The notes under the pieces are model-generated. The model was not told where the DNA came from, made no database searches, and worked only from the letters and a program-made list of their open reading frames with translations. A stretch of DNA of 64,000 bases from Microbacterium sp. (GTDB lineage: Bacteria; Actinomycetota; Actinomycetes; Actinomycetales; Microbacteriaceae), in contig NZ_JAPSLI010000004.1 of assembly GCF_031180975.1 (NCBI RefSeq), positions 62,001 through 126,000 of the forward strand, read 5' to 3'. Positions within the stretch are counted from its first letter, which is position 1, and each line of letters begins with the position of its first letter. Shown here in pieces: positions 18,933-28,285 of this stretch. A program made the translations under genes and the position numbers.

Positions 18933-19835
18933 ATGGACAACGAGAAGAACACCCCCGAGACCCCTCGCCCTGACGCGGTCCCCGCCGGGGACGCGGCGCC
19001 GCCCGCGCCTCCCACCTCGCCGGCGCCCGCGTCGCCCACCTCCGGGGTCGACCCGGATGCCGACACCCGCGCCTTCCCCGCGGAACCCGCGCCCGCGACC
19101 GGCGCCGACTCCGGCGCCTCGCCGGCCGGCGCCGCATCGGACGGCGGTTCGCGACGCCGCCGGAACATCCTGATCGGCGCGGGCGCCGCGGTGGCGCTGC
19201 TCGTCGTGGGAGGCGGCGCGTTCGCCATCGGCGCCGAGATCGCCGACGACGACGAGGACGACCGCCCCGGCATGCATGCCGAGCATGACGGATCCGCCCG
19301 AGGGGGCCAGCCCGGCGGCGACGACCGCCCCGGCGATGACGGTCGCGGGGATGACGGTCGCGGAGATGACGCCGATGACGACCGCCGCGGAGACGTGGGG
19401 CCAGGGGCGCCGGTGCCGGCATCCGACGCCGCCTCGCTGCGCGACGCGGCCGAGAAGGCCATCACTGCCGCCGACGCCGAGGGCGCGGTGGCGATCGACG
19501 TGGAGCGCGGCGGGTACGACGTGGAGGTCCGCCTGGCCGACGGCACCGAGCCCGACGTCTTCGTCGCCGGAGACGGCTCGACCGAGGTGCGCGACGAGGA
19601 CGACACCGAGGCGGATGCCGATCCGGTCCTCGACCTGGCGAAGCTGGACGCCGTGGTGACGGCCGCCCTGGACGCGGCGGAGGCGGAGGTCGACGGCACA
19701 GGGGTGGTGCACTCCGTGGCCGCCAGCGACGACGCGGGCGTCGCCTACGAGGTCACCGTGCGGTTCGGCCGCAGCGACGCCGAGATCGATCTGGACGCCG
19801 ACCTGGCCGCGGTGCGGGTGGACGTCGACGACTGA
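18933..19835 (+). CDS. Membrane-anchored PepSY-like protein
   Basis: A 300-residue protein: a Pro/Ala-rich cytoplasmic tail (about 1-75), an RRRR stop-transfer and one membrane helix (about 80-102), an Asp/Gly/Arg low-complexity linker with DDGRGDD repeats, then two similar alpha/beta modules of about 60-70 residues. Each module has a short helix then strands, as in YDVEVRLADGTEPDVFVAGDGSTEV, resembling PepSY domains. It follows the sensor kinase and has the same operator, so it may be a sensor accessory or output protein. Family assignment is inferred. Confidence 0.6.
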   Translation: MDNEKNTPETPRPDAVPAGDAAPPAPPTSPAPASPTSGVDPDADTRAFPAEPAPATGADSGASPAGAASDGGSRRRRNILIGAGAAVALLVVGGGAFAIGAEIADDDEDDRPGMHAEHDGSARGGQPGGDDRPGDDGRGDDGRGDDADDDRRGDVGPGAPVPASDAASLRDAAEKAITAADAEGAVAIDVERGGYDVEVRLADGTEPDVFVAGDGSTEVRDEDDTEADADPVLDLAKLDAVVTAALDAAEAEVDGTGVVHSVAASDDAGVAYEVTVRFGRSDAEIDLDADLAAVRVDVDD

Positions 19836-19837
19836 TC

Positions 19838-19883
19838 GCGGGGTCCTCGCGTCGCGGGGTCCTCGCGGAGCGGGGTCCTCGCG
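19838..19883. repeat. Three tandem 16-bp repeats in a convergent gap
   Basis: GCGGGGTCCTCGCG recurs at 19838, 19854 and 19870 with an exact 16-bp period. The unit is nearly self-complementary, and the last copy can also pair with CCGCGAGGAC in the end of the DUF1697 gene. It lies between convergent stops and likely works as a terminator. Confidence 0.6.
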
Positions 19884-19892
19884 GAGCGGAGG

Positions 19893-20426
19893 TCAGGCCG
19901 TCCGTTCCGCGAGGACGCGCACGGTCCGCAGGTTCCTCGCCGTGCCGGCCACGCCGAGCGCCCGGTCCAGCACGCCGGGCGTGAGCTTGCTGGTTCCGGC
20001 GCCGTCGGCATAGTCGATCCACAGTTCGCGGCCGATCAGGGCGATCCGCTCCTTCGCGTGCAGCCGCGGCTCGAGGGCCCGCTGCGCGTCCGGCGCGGGA
20101 TCGCCCTCCAGGAACATCACGTGCAGCATCCGCTCCGACGCGTCGGGGAACGGGAGAGAGTCGAGGACCCGGACCAGTTCGCGGTGGGTCCGGCCGATCA
20201 CCGGGGTGTCCACGCCGAACGCCTCCGCGACGAGCGCCCGCACCTCCGCGCACGCGGCTGCGAGGTCGCCGGGCGCACGGCACAGGATGTTCCCGCTGGC
20301 GATGTACGTCGACACGTCCGACAGGCTGGTGCGCTCCTCCAGCAGCGCCCGCAGCTCCGGCATCGGGACGCGGTTGCGCCCTGAGACGTTCACGGCGCGC
20401 AGCAGCAGCGCACACTTCACGGTCAC
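19893..20426 (-). CDS. DUF1697 protein
   Basis: A 177-residue soluble protein of the DUF1697 family. The typical start is visible: ALLLRAVNVSGRNRVPMPELRALLE, then VSTYIASGNILCRA, and a later RTHRELVRVL block; the function of the family is unknown. The GTG start at 20426 overlaps the nicotinamidase stop by 4 nt (GTGA), so the two are probably co-translated. Confidence 0.85.
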   Translation of the reverse strand: MTVKCALLLRAVNVSGRNRVPMPELRALLEERTSLSDVSTYIASGNILCRAPGDLAAACAEVRALVAEAFGVDTPVIGRTHRELVRVLDSLPFPDASERMLHVMFLEGDPAPDAQRALEPRLHAKERIALIGRELWIDYADGAGTSKLTPGVLDRALGVAGTARNLRTVRVLAERTA

Positions 20427-21043
20427 GGGTTCGATGCGGTCGGGTCCGCGGAGCCGTCGCCGGTCCGCCCACCGCCGTCCACGAGCTCGGCGCCGGCGTG
20501 GGCGAGCTCGGCGAGGGCGGCGGCGCTGGACTCCTCGCCCACGCCCGCGACGAGACCAGTGAGGATCCGCACATGGACGCCGTGCTCGATGGCATCCAGT
20601 GCCGAGGCGCGCACGCAGTGATCGGTCGCGATCCCGACGATGTCCGCCTCGATCACGCCGTGCGCGGACAGGATCTCCGCCACGGTGGCGCCGTCCTCGG
20701 TGGTGCCCTCGAACATCGAGTACGCCGGTCTGCCCTGCCCCTTGCGCACATGGTGGGTGACGGCGGCTGTGTCGAGCAGCGGGTCGTACTCGGCCCCGTC
20801 GGTGCCGGCGACGCAGTGCACCGGCCAGGTGTCGACGAAGTCGGGGTCTGCGGCGAAGTGCCCGCCGTTGTCGCCGTCTGCGTCGTGCCAGTCCCGGGAG
20901 GCGACGATGACCCGATAGTCGTCGGCGTGCTCAGCGAGCAGGCGCGACACGGCGGATGCCACCGCGTCGCCGCCGGTGACGGCGAGAGCGCCGCCCTCCG
21001 TGAAGTCGTTCTGCACGTCGACGATGAGAAGTGCCTTGCTCAT
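20423..21043 (-). CDS. pncA: Nicotinamidase / isochorismatase-family hydrolase
   Basis: Hydrolyses nicotinamide to nicotinic acid in NAD salvage. The 206-residue protein has the catalytic aspartate at residue 9 in LLIVDVQNDF, metal ligands in SRDWHDADGDNGGHF, a lysine in HVRKGQGRPAYSMFEG, and the nucleophile cysteine in GIATDHCVRASALDA. These fit PncA rather than a generic isochorismatase. It ends in a Gly/Asp-rich tail and is co-transcribed with DUF1697. Confidence 0.9.
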   Translation of the reverse strand: MSKALLIVDVQNDFTEGGALAVTGGDAVASAVSRLLAEHADDYRVIVASRDWHDADGDNGGHFAADPDFVDTWPVHCVAGTDGAEYDPLLDTAAVTHHVRKGQGRPAYSMFEGTTEDGATVAEILSAHGVIEADIVGIATDHCVRASALDAIEHGVHVRILTGLVAGVGEESSAAALAELAHAGAELVDGGGRTGDGSADPTASNP

Positions 21044-21114
21044 GCTTCGAGGGTACGCCGCGTCGGCGTGGGGGTGGCGCTCCGTCCGAGACCGTGCGGG
21101 AGTAGCATCCTGCC

Positions 21115-21552
21115 ATGCCGATCACGCTGGAGAACGTGGGAATCGCGGTACGCGACATCGAGGCGGCCATCGCCTTCTTCACCGACCTCGGGCTCAGCGT
21201 CCTCGGTCGGGACACGGTGAGCGGCGCATGGGCCGACACGGCTGTGGGCCTCGACGGCAATCACGCCAGAATCGCGATGCTGCAGACGCCGGACGGGAAC
21301 GGCCGTCTTGAGCTGTTCGAGTACATCCATCCCGACGCGATCGAGACCGAGCCGACGCTGCCGAACGAGATCGGGATGCACCGGGTCGCGTTCTCGGTCG
21401 ACGACCTCGACGAGGCGCTCGCGATCGCCGCGCGGCACGGATGCCATCCACTGCGTGGCGTGGCGACCTACGAGGACCTCTACCGGCTCACGTACCTGCG
21501 CGGCCCGAGCGGCATCCTGGTGATGCTCGCCGAGGATCTGCGCAAGCGCTGA
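21115..21552 (+). CDS. VOC (glyoxalase-fold) protein
   Basis: A 145-residue single vicinal-oxygen-chelate domain with paired beta-alpha-beta-beta-beta modules. It begins ITLENVGIAVRDIEAAIAFF, has RLELFEYIHP, the second-module start MHRVAFSVDDLDEALAIA, and ends GPSGILVMLAEDL. Metal ligands of the family (His/Glu) are partly visible (H in MHR, E in ELFEY). The substrate is unknown. It is transcribed alone and ends at the terminator at 21563. Confidence 0.85.
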   Translation: MPITLENVGIAVRDIEAAIAFFTDLGLSVLGRDTVSGAWADTAVGLDGNHARIAMLQTPDGNGRLELFEYIHPDAIETEPTLPNEIGMHRVAFSVDDLDEALAIAARHGCHPLRGVATYEDLYRLTYLRGPSGILVMLAEDLRKR

Positions 21553-21562
21553 CACGACGAAG

Positions 21563-21590
21563 CCCCCGGAATCACAAGGGATTCCGGGGG
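21563..21590. terminator. Rho-independent terminator
   Basis: An 11-bp perfect stem (21563-21573 with 21580-21590) with a 6-nt loop and TTT on the plus strand follows the VOC gene. It also faces the 3' end of the minus-strand tRNA-Thr, so it may serve both. Confidence 0.85.
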
Positions 21591-21598
21591 TTTGTCTG

Positions 21599-21671
21599 AG
21601 CCGCCTAAGGGAATCGAACCCTTGACCTATTCATTACGAGTGAATCGCTCTGCCGTCTGAGCTAAGGCGGC
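21599..21671 (-). tRNA. tRNA-Thr (CGT)
   Basis: A full cloverleaf on the minus strand: acceptor stem 21665-21671 with 21600-21606, D arm, anticodon stem ATTCA/TGAAT with loop CTCGTAA giving anticodon CGT, and a normal GGG-TTCGATT-CCC T arm. CCA is not encoded. Confidence 0.95.
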
Positions 21672-21756
21672 GTGCGCGGCGCACCGCGGCACGATGAACG
21701 ATCTTACCCTGTCGCGGCGGTCACTGCGAAACCGGCGCGATCGCGCGGGGCGGCGC

Positions 21757-23304
21757 TCAGCAGCGCAGCCCGTCCTTGGGCACCGTGCCGTCGAGCAGGA
21801 ACCCTTCGACAGCCTCGTTCACGCAGCGGTTGCCCTTGTTGTAGCCGGTGTGCCCTTCGCCCTCACGGGTGACCAGCACGCCGTTGTCGAGCTGCGCGGC
21901 GAGCGACTCCGACCACTCGTACGGGGTGGCCGGGTCGTTGGTCGTGCCGACAACCACGATCGGCCCGGAGCCCTCCGCTGCGATCGGCCCGCGAGTGCCG
22001 GTGGGCGGGTACGGCCAGACCTCGCACGGGTCGGGGCCCTCCCAGTACGGGGCGAAGGTGGGCGCACCCCTGCGGATCTTCTCCATCGCCGCCGCCTCGG
22101 CGGCCGGGTCGTCCTCGACCGGGTAGTCCATGCAGTTGTAGGCCCGGAACGCCTCGGTGGAGTTGTCCAGGTACTCGCCGTCCTCCGAGCGGCCGTTGTA
22201 GTTGTCCGCGATGAAGAACATCGTCGACGGGTCGCCCTGCAGCACCGCCTCGAGTCCGTCGCTGAGCGTCGGCCAGAAATCCTTGCTGTACAGGGCCTGG
22301 ATCACGCCGGTGACGAGCGTGTCCGCGCCCAGCATCCGACCGTCCCCGTTCGGCAGCGGACGCTGCTCGACGCTCGCGAGCAGCGCCTGGAAGTCGGCGA
22401 GGGCCTCCTCCAGGGTGCCGTTGAACGGACAGCCCGACGAGGCGAGGCAGTCCTCGAGGTAGGCGCGCAGCGCGGACTCGAAACCGAGCGCCTGAGTGAC
22501 GCCGACGTCGATGCCGGGGATGGACGGGTCGATGGCGCCGTCGAGCACGAGCCTCGTGGCGCGATCCGGGTACAGCTTGGCGTACGTGGCGCCGAGGAAG
22601 GTGCCGTACGAATAGCCGAGGTAGTTCAGCTCGGTGTCCCCCAGCACGCCGCGCAGCAGGTCGAGGTCGCGCGCGGCGTTGACGGTGGTGATGTGCGGCA
22701 GGATGCCGTCGCTGCCTTCCTCGCAGGCTTCGGCGAACTGACGGTGCCGCTCGGTGAGCTCCGCCTCCCATTCCGGGGTGCCGCGCTCGGCCGCCGGGAT
22801 GTCGTACAGGTAGGCGTCCATCTCTGCGGGGTCGAAGCATCGCACCGCGGTCGAGCGGCCCACGCCCCGCGGGTCGAACCCGATGACGTCGAACTGCTCG
22901 ACCAGGTCGGCGCCGACCGCGAAGCCGAGGCTGTCGGCGACGAAATCGAAGCCGCTGGCGCCGGGCCCGCCGGGGTTGATCAGCAGCGACCCGGTGTACT
23001 CCCTGGTCGCCTGGTGACGCACGACCGCGAGGGAGATCTCCCCGGCGGACGGGTTCTCCCAGTCCAGCGGTGCGGTGACGTCGGTGCAGTCGAAGCCGGC
23101 GCCGCACTCGTCCCACACCAGTTCCTGCGAGTAGTACGGCAGCAGGTCCGCCGGCACGCCAGAGGTGTCGGGCTCGCGTGTGACCGAGGGCTTGATCTCG
23201 GGGATCTGCGCGTACAGACAGCCCGAGAGTGCGACGGCGGCGACCGCGAGGCCGGCGACGACCGCCGTGAGGCGGCGCAGACGGGAGGCGGGGCGGTTGT
23301 TCAC
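21757..23304 (-). CDS. Secreted alpha/beta hydrolase, tripeptidyl aminopeptidase (TAP) type
   Basis: A 515-residue lipoprotein-like exported enzyme. A basic N-terminus and hydrophobic stretch end in the lipobox LSGC at residue about 29. The catalytic domain has the oxyanion NPGGPGASG segment, the nucleophile elbow GYSYG (Ser about 232), a later aspartate in GTTNDPATPYEWS and histidine in GEGHTGY. The C-terminal TAP-like segment fits the Streptomyces TAP/SlpD family, which cleaves N-terminal peptides or acts as an esterase. Its start overlaps the holB stop by 4 nt, so it is downstream in the topA-tmk-holB operon. Confidence 0.85.
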   Translation of the reverse strand: MNNRPASRLRRLTAVVAGLAVAAVALSGCLYAQIPEIKPSVTREPDTSGVPADLLPYYSQELVWDECGAGFDCTDVTAPLDWENPSAGEISLAVVRHQATREYTGSLLINPGGPGASGFDFVADSLGFAVGADLVEQFDVIGFDPRGVGRSTAVRCFDPAEMDAYLYDIPAAERGTPEWEAELTERHRQFAEACEEGSDGILPHITTVNAARDLDLLRGVLGDTELNYLGYSYGTFLGATYAKLYPDRATRLVLDGAIDPSIPGIDVGVTQALGFESALRAYLEDCLASSGCPFNGTLEEALADFQALLASVEQRPLPNGDGRMLGADTLVTGVIQALYSKDFWPTLSDGLEAVLQGDPSTMFFIADNYNGRSEDGEYLDNSTEAFRAYNCMDYPVEDDPAAEAAAMEKIRRGAPTFAPYWEGPDPCEVWPYPPTGTRGPIAAEGSGPIVVVGTTNDPATPYEWSESLAAQLDNGVLVTREGEGHTGYNKGNRCVNEAVEGFLLDGTVPKDGLRC

Positions 23305-24458
23305 GGTGTCCTTCCGCTGGTGACCGTCACGAGGAGGCTCTCCAGGGCGAGCAACGGGGCGACGTTACGCTCCAGCGACTCGCGAGTGTCGGCGATGGCG
23401 TCGAGCACGACGAGCGTGCGGGCGACCGGCCAGGCGGTGGCCAGTGCGTCCAGTTCGCGCTCGAGTTCTCTGTTGATGAGGTCGTCGCGCTGGCCGTACT
23501 GCAGCATCACGACATCGCGGAACATCGATTGCAGGTCGGTCAGCACCCGGTCGATGCCGTCGCGGAGGCTGCGGGTGGCGCGCTTGCGCTGTTCGTCCTC
23601 CAGCGCCGACACCTGGGCGCGCAGCGCGGGTGGAACCGCCTGACCTTCCGCGACGCCGACGGTGCGCAGCAGGGCGGCTCGCTCGGCTTCGTCGCGCTCC
23701 GCGGTCAGGGTCTTCGCGTCGTCCGTGGCGGCCTGGATGATCCGGCCGGCGACCTCCACGGCGTCGTTCACCCCTCTGACGCCGAGGACCGCGCGCAGCG
23801 TCTCGTCCCGGCGGCGCCGGGCGGCGTCGTCGGTGGCGAGTCGCTGCGCCATGCCGATGTGCCGCTGGGCGTGCCGCGCGGCCTGCTCGGCGGTGGTCTC
23901 GTCCGCGCCTGTGCGCAGGGTGATCAACCGCGCCACGTCGGCGACGTCCGGCTCGCGGAGCCGCAGCGGCCGCACGCGGGAGCGGATAGTGGGCAGCAGG
24001 TCGGCCTCACTGGGCGCGCACAGCACCCACACGGTGTTCTCCGGTGGCTCCTCGAGAGCCTTGAGCAGCACGTTGGAAGTGCGTTCGACCATGCGGTCGG
24101 CGTCCTCGACGACGATGACGCGGTAGCGGCCGGCGGACGGTGCGAAGTAGGACCGCTCGACGAGGGCGCGCGCCTCGGCGATCGTGATGATCACCTTGTC
24201 CGTGCGCAGCGCCGTCACATCCGGATGGGTGCCGGCGAGCACCTGTCGCATCGTCGCCTCGTCGTCGGGTCCCTCGGCGATGAGCGCCGCAGCGAACGCG
24301 TAGGCGAGCGTGGAGCGCCCCGAGCCGGGTGGGCCCGTGATCAACCAGGCGTGCGCCAGCGACGCCGGATTGGATGCCGCCGCACGCAGCGTCTCGACTG
24401 CGGCATCCTGCCCCCACACGTCCGACCACGGGAAGGGTGCGGTCGCGAGGGTGGTCAT
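23301..24458 (-). CDS. holB: DNA polymerase III subunit delta-prime
   Basis: Clamp-loader subunit. The 385-residue protein begins with VWGQDAAVETLRAA and AHAWLITGPPGSGRST; the P-loop lysine is replaced by arginine. GTHPDV, VEDADRM and LLKALEEPPENTVWVL (SRC-like region followed by RSRVRP) are typical of delta-prime. The zinc-binding cysteines between the P-loop and GTHPD found in many orthologs are absent here. The ATG at 24458 gives the family N-terminus. Upstream tmk is separated by about 180 bp with a GCATCCGC/GCGGATGC inverted repeat and no gene visible. Confidence 0.9.
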   Translation of the reverse strand: MTTLATAPFPWSDVWGQDAAVETLRAAASNPASLAHAWLITGPPGSGRSTLAYAFAAALIAEGPDDEATMRQVLAGTHPDVTALRTDKVIITIAEARALVERSYFAPSAGRYRVIVVEDADRMVERTSNVLLKALEEPPENTVWVLCAPSEADLLPTIRSRVRPLRLREPDVADVARLITLRTGADETTAEQAARHAQRHIGMAQRLATDDAARRRRDETLRAVLGVRGVNDAVEVAGRIIQAATDDAKTLTAERDEAERAALLRTVGVAEGQAVPPALRAQVSALEDEQRKRATRSLRDGIDRVLTDLQSMFRDVVMLQYGQRDDLINRELERELDALATAWPVARTLVVLDAIADTRESLERNVAPLLALESLLVTVTSGRTP

Positions 24459-24639
24459 ACGCTCCAGCCTAACCGGGGCCGGGGACGCCGCAGCGGCGCA
24501 CCACGTCCGCTGCACAAACCGGCATCCGCTGCATCGATCGATGGCGCGGATGCCGCAAACTGGCGCACACCCGTGACGACGACGCCCGCGACCCACTCGA
24601 CGAGCGGATGCCGGAAGGCGAGCCCCCGCCCGCCCGGGC

Positions 24640-25299
24640 TCAGTGCTCGAGCAGAGCGCGCACGCGCGCGCGGATCCGGTCGGCGATCAGGTCGGGGGCG
24701 AGGGCGCCGTCGATCACGAGAAAGCGCTCGAGTTCGGCATCCGCGAGTCGCAGGTAGGCGTCGCGCACTCGGCGGTGGAAGTCGTCCTTCTCGGCCTCGA
24801 GCCGGTCGAAAGGCTTGTCGTCGGCGTCCAGCCGACGTCGCGCCGCCTCGGGGTCGATGTCGAGCAGCACGGTGAGGTCGGGCAACGCCCCCTCGGCGGC
24901 CCAGATCGACAGCTCGCGCACCTGCCCGGCATCCAGCACCCGTCCCGCGCCCTGGTAGGCGACCGACGAATCCAGGTAGCGGTCCTGGATGACGACCTCG
25001 CCGCGCTCCAGCGCCGGGCGCACGACCGTCGCCACGTGGTGGGCGCGGTCGGCGGCGTACAGCAGCGCCTCGGCGCGAGGGGCGATGTCACCGCGGTGAT
25101 GCAACACGATGTCGCGGATGAGCCGGCCCACCTCCGAGCCGCCGGGCTCGCGGGTGTGCAGCACCGTACGCCCCTCGGCGCCGAGCCATTCGGCGAGCAG
25201 ACGCGCCTGCGTGGTCTTGCCCGAGCCGTCCCCGCCCTCCAGGGTGATCCAGAGGCCGCGACCCGCGGTCACGAGTCCGCTTTCTTCACGTCGGCTCAC
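24640..25299 (-). CDS. tmk: Thymidylate kinase
   Basis: Phosphorylates dTMP to dTDP. The 219-residue protein has the P-loop GGDGSGKTT (22-30), THTREPGGSEVGRLIR, DRYLDSSVAYQG with the catalytic arginine region, and LDIDPEAARRRL. The start at 25299 overlaps the topA stop by 4 nt; an internal GTG nine codons later would give the usual length (about 210) and may be the true start. It is part of the topA-tmk-holB unit. Confidence 0.93.
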   Translation of the reverse strand: MSRREESGLVTAGRGLWITLEGGDGSGKTTQARLLAEWLGAEGRTVLHTREPGGSEVGRLIRDIVLHHRGDIAPRAEALLYAADRAHHVATVVRPALERGEVVIQDRYLDSSVAYQGAGRVLDAGQVRELSIWAAEGALPDLTVLLDIDPEAARRRLDADDKPFDRLEAEKDDFHRRVRDAYLRLADAELERFLVIDGALAPDLIADRIRARVRALLEH

Positions 25300-28169
25300 T
25301 CCGCTGACTCGGCACGGCGCTTCGCGTTGGCGGCGCGCGTGGCCGCCGCCTTCTTCGCCGCGGCCGAGCGCGCCGCCGACTTCGCGGCGTCGGTCGCGGG
25401 AGCCTTCGTCGCGGTCTTCTTCGCCGGAGTCTTCTTCGCCGGGGCCTTCTTCGCCGGGGCCTTCTTCGGTGCCGCGGCCTTCGCCGTGGTCTTCTTCACG
25501 GCAGCGCCACGCGCACCGCGCTTGGGCGCCGGGCCCTTGGCGCGCTTGTCCGCCAGCATCTGCACCGCGATCTCGTACGTGATGTCGGCGGGCTGCTGCC
25601 CACGCGGGATGGTCACGTTCGTCTCGCCGTCGGTGACGTACGCGCCGAACCGGCCGTCGCGAATGCGGATCGGCTTGCCGCTGACCGGGTCGGCGTCGAA
25701 CTCGGCGAGCGCGCTCGATGCACGGCGGGCACCGTACTTGGGCTGCGCGTAGATCTCGAGCGCCTGCTCGAGCGTGATGTCGAAGATCTGCTGCTCGCTC
25801 TCCAGCGACCGCGAGTCGGCGCCCTTCTTCAGGTATGGGCCGAATCGACCGTTCTGCGCGGTGATCTCCTCACCCGTCGACGGGTCGGCGCCCACCACGC
25901 GCGGCAGGCTCAGCAGCTTCAGCGCCGTGTCGAGGTCGATGGTGTCCACCGACATCGACCGGAAGAGCGACGCGGTGCGCGGCTTGGGCGCCGCCTCCTT
26001 CTTCGCGCCGCGTCCCTTCGGCTTGGGCGCGTCGACCACTTCTCCGGTGGCGTCGTCGACCTCGGCCGACTCGTCGACGGGGTCGTTCTCCTGCACGTAC
26101 GGACCGAACCGGCCGTCCTTCACGACGACGATCTTGCCGTTCTCGGGGTTCTCGCCCAGCACACGGTCACCCGCGACGGGCGCGTCGATGAGCTCCTGCG
26201 CCTTCTCGGCGGTCAGTTCGTCCGGCGCCAGATCCTCCGGGACATTCACGATGCGCGGCTTGGCGTCGGGGTCGGCGGGGTCGACGACCTCGAGATACGG
26301 TCCGTACTTGCCGAAGCGGAGGGTCGCGGTGTCGGTGATCCGCGTGGAGTTCAGCGCGCGGGCGTCGATCTCGCCGAGGTTGTCGACGACCTGCCGCAGT
26401 CCGACGTGGTCCTTCGAGCCGTAGTAGAAGGAGCGCAACCACTCCACCCGGTTCTGCTCGCCGCGCGCGATGGCGTCGAGGTCGTCCTCGAGGGCGGCGG
26501 TGAAGTCGTAGTCGATCAGGTCGGCGAAATGCTGCTCCAGGAGTCGCACCACGCTGAACGCCAGCCAGGTGGGAACCAGCGCCTGCCCGCGCTTGGTGGC
26601 GTAGCCGCGGTCGATGACGGTGCCGATGATGCTCGCGAACGTGGAGGGCCTGCCGATGCCGTGCTCCTCCAGCGCCTTCACCAGCGACGCCTCGGTGTAG
26701 CGGGGCTTCGGGGTGGTGCGGTGGCCCTTGGCGACGGCATCCGCCACGCCCAGCTCATCGCCGACGGCGACCGCGGGCAGCGACTGGTTCTCGGCGGCGT
26801 CGGCGTCGCCGCGCTTCTCGTCGCGGCCCTCCTCGTACGCCTCGAGGAATCCCTTGAACGTGTAGACGGTGCCGGATGCCGTGAACTCGGCGCGCCGACC
26901 CCCGGCATCCGTCTCGAGCGTGACCGTCGTCGTCTCGTACTTCGCGTCCGCCATCTGGCTGGCGACCGTGCGCTTCCAGATCAGGTCGTAGAGCCGCTGC
27001 TCGTCGCGGTCGAGCTCGGAGGAGACGGATGCCGGGGTGCGGAAGGTGTCGCCCGAGGGGCGGATGGCCTCGTGCGCCTCCTGCGCGTTCTTGCTCTTCG
27101 ACTTGTACACGCGTGGCTTGAGCGGCACGGCCGCATCGCCATAGAGCGCGACGGCCTGGCTGCGCGCGGCCTGGACGGCCTGCGTGCTCAGCGCCGTCGA
27201 GTCGGTACGCATATAGGTGATGTACCCCTTCTCGTACAGGCGCTGGGCGACGCTCATCGCCTGCTTCGCGCTCATGGAGAGTTTGCGTCCGGCCTCCTGC
27301 TGCATGGTCGAGGTGGTGAACGGGGCGTACGGGCTGCGCGTTCCCGGCTTGGCCTCGACCTTGGTGACCGTGGCGGTGCCGGCGGACTCCACCGCAGCGG
27401 CCAGCGCGGCGGCCTCCTCCTCCGTGAGGACGACGACGGCCTTCTTGAGCTTTCCGGCGTCGTCGAAGTCGGTGCCGCGAGCCAACTGGCCGCCGTCCAC
27501 GCGCACCAGGCGGACCCGGAAGCCCTGACCGGCGGCGCGCGCCGTGGCCTCGACATCCCAGTACTCGGCAGAGACGAACGCCATGCGCTCGCGCTCCCGG
27601 TCGACGATCATGCGGGTCGCGGCGGACTGCACGCGTCCGGCGGACAGACCGGTCTTGACCTTGTACCAGAGGACGGGAGACACATCCCAGCCGTAGAGTC
27701 GGTCGAGGATGCGGCGGGTCTCCTGCGCGTCGACGAGCGCGAGGTCGAGGTCGCGGGTGTGCTGCACCGCGGCCCTGATGGCGTCCTTGGTGATCTCGTG
27801 GAACACCATCCGCTTGACGGGCACCTTCGGCTTGAGAGTCTCCAGCAGGTGCCAGGCGATCGCCTCGCCCTCGCGATCTTCATCAGTGGCGAGCAGGACT
27901 TCGGACGCGGACTTCAGGGCGCGCTTGAGCTCGGCGACGGTCTTCGTCTTGCGGTCGGACACCACGTAGTACGGGTCGAAGTCGTTCTCGACGTCGATGG
28001 AGTACTTGCCGTAGGCCGGCTTGTCCTTCGCCGGGATGTCCTTCTTGTCCGCGAGGTCGCGGATGTGGCCGACGGAGCTGAGCACCTCGTAGTCGTCGCC
28101 GAGGTACCCCTGAATCGACCTCATCTTCGTCGGTGACTCGACGATGACGAGCTTCTTGCCTTCAGCCAA
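25296..28169 (-). CDS. topA: DNA topoisomerase I (type IA) with basic tail
   Basis: Relaxes negative supercoils. The 957-residue protein starts at a TTG at 28169, six bases after AAGGAC, giving LAEGKKLVIVESPTK. The Toprim domain has VIVESPTK and LATDEDREGEAIAWHL; the catalytic tyrosine is at about residue 319 in GYITYMRTDST. Several C-terminal repeats read GRFGPYV or GRFGAYV and replace the zinc fingers of other bacteria. The last about 85 residues are lysine/alanine-rich (KKAPAKK-type repeats), the actinobacterial histone-like tail. An open frame upstream of the TTG is non-conserved. Confidence 0.95.
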   Translation of the reverse strand: MAEGKKLVIVESPTKMRSIQGYLGDDYEVLSSVGHIRDLADKKDIPAKDKPAYGKYSIDVENDFDPYYVVSDRKTKTVAELKRALKSASEVLLATDEDREGEAIAWHLLETLKPKVPVKRMVFHEITKDAIRAAVQHTRDLDLALVDAQETRRILDRLYGWDVSPVLWYKVKTGLSAGRVQSAATRMIVDRERERMAFVSAEYWDVEATARAAGQGFRVRLVRVDGGQLARGTDFDDAGKLKKAVVVLTEEEAAALAAAVESAGTATVTKVEAKPGTRSPYAPFTTSTMQQEAGRKLSMSAKQAMSVAQRLYEKGYITYMRTDSTALSTQAVQAARSQAVALYGDAAVPLKPRVYKSKSKNAQEAHEAIRPSGDTFRTPASVSSELDRDEQRLYDLIWKRTVASQMADAKYETTTVTLETDAGGRRAEFTASGTVYTFKGFLEAYEEGRDEKRGDADAAENQSLPAVAVGDELGVADAVAKGHRTTPKPRYTEASLVKALEEHGIGRPSTFASIIGTVIDRGYATKRGQALVPTWLAFSVVRLLEQHFADLIDYDFTAALEDDLDAIARGEQNRVEWLRSFYYGSKDHVGLRQVVDNLGEIDARALNSTRITDTATLRFGKYGPYLEVVDPADPDAKPRIVNVPEDLAPDELTAEKAQELIDAPVAGDRVLGENPENGKIVVVKDGRFGPYVQENDPVDESAEVDDATGEVVDAPKPKGRGAKKEAAPKPRTASLFRSMSVDTIDLDTALKLLSLPRVVGADPSTGEEITAQNGRFGPYLKKGADSRSLESEQQIFDITLEQALEIYAQPKYGARRASSALAEFDADPVSGKPIRIRDGRFGAYVTDGETNVTIPRGQQPADITYEIAVQMLADKRAKGPAPKRGARGAAVKKTTAKAAAPKKAPAKKAPAKKTPAKKTATKAPATDAAKSAARSAAAKKAAATRAANAKRRAESAE

Positions 28170-28285
28170 GGGTGCGTCCTTTCTTCGAAGCACACCATAC
28201 ACACCGCTGTCTGGTGTGGACGCAGAGTCTGGGCGACCCGGCGCCTTCGGGTGGGGGCACAGCGGTGGCGGGGGAATCGCGCTCG

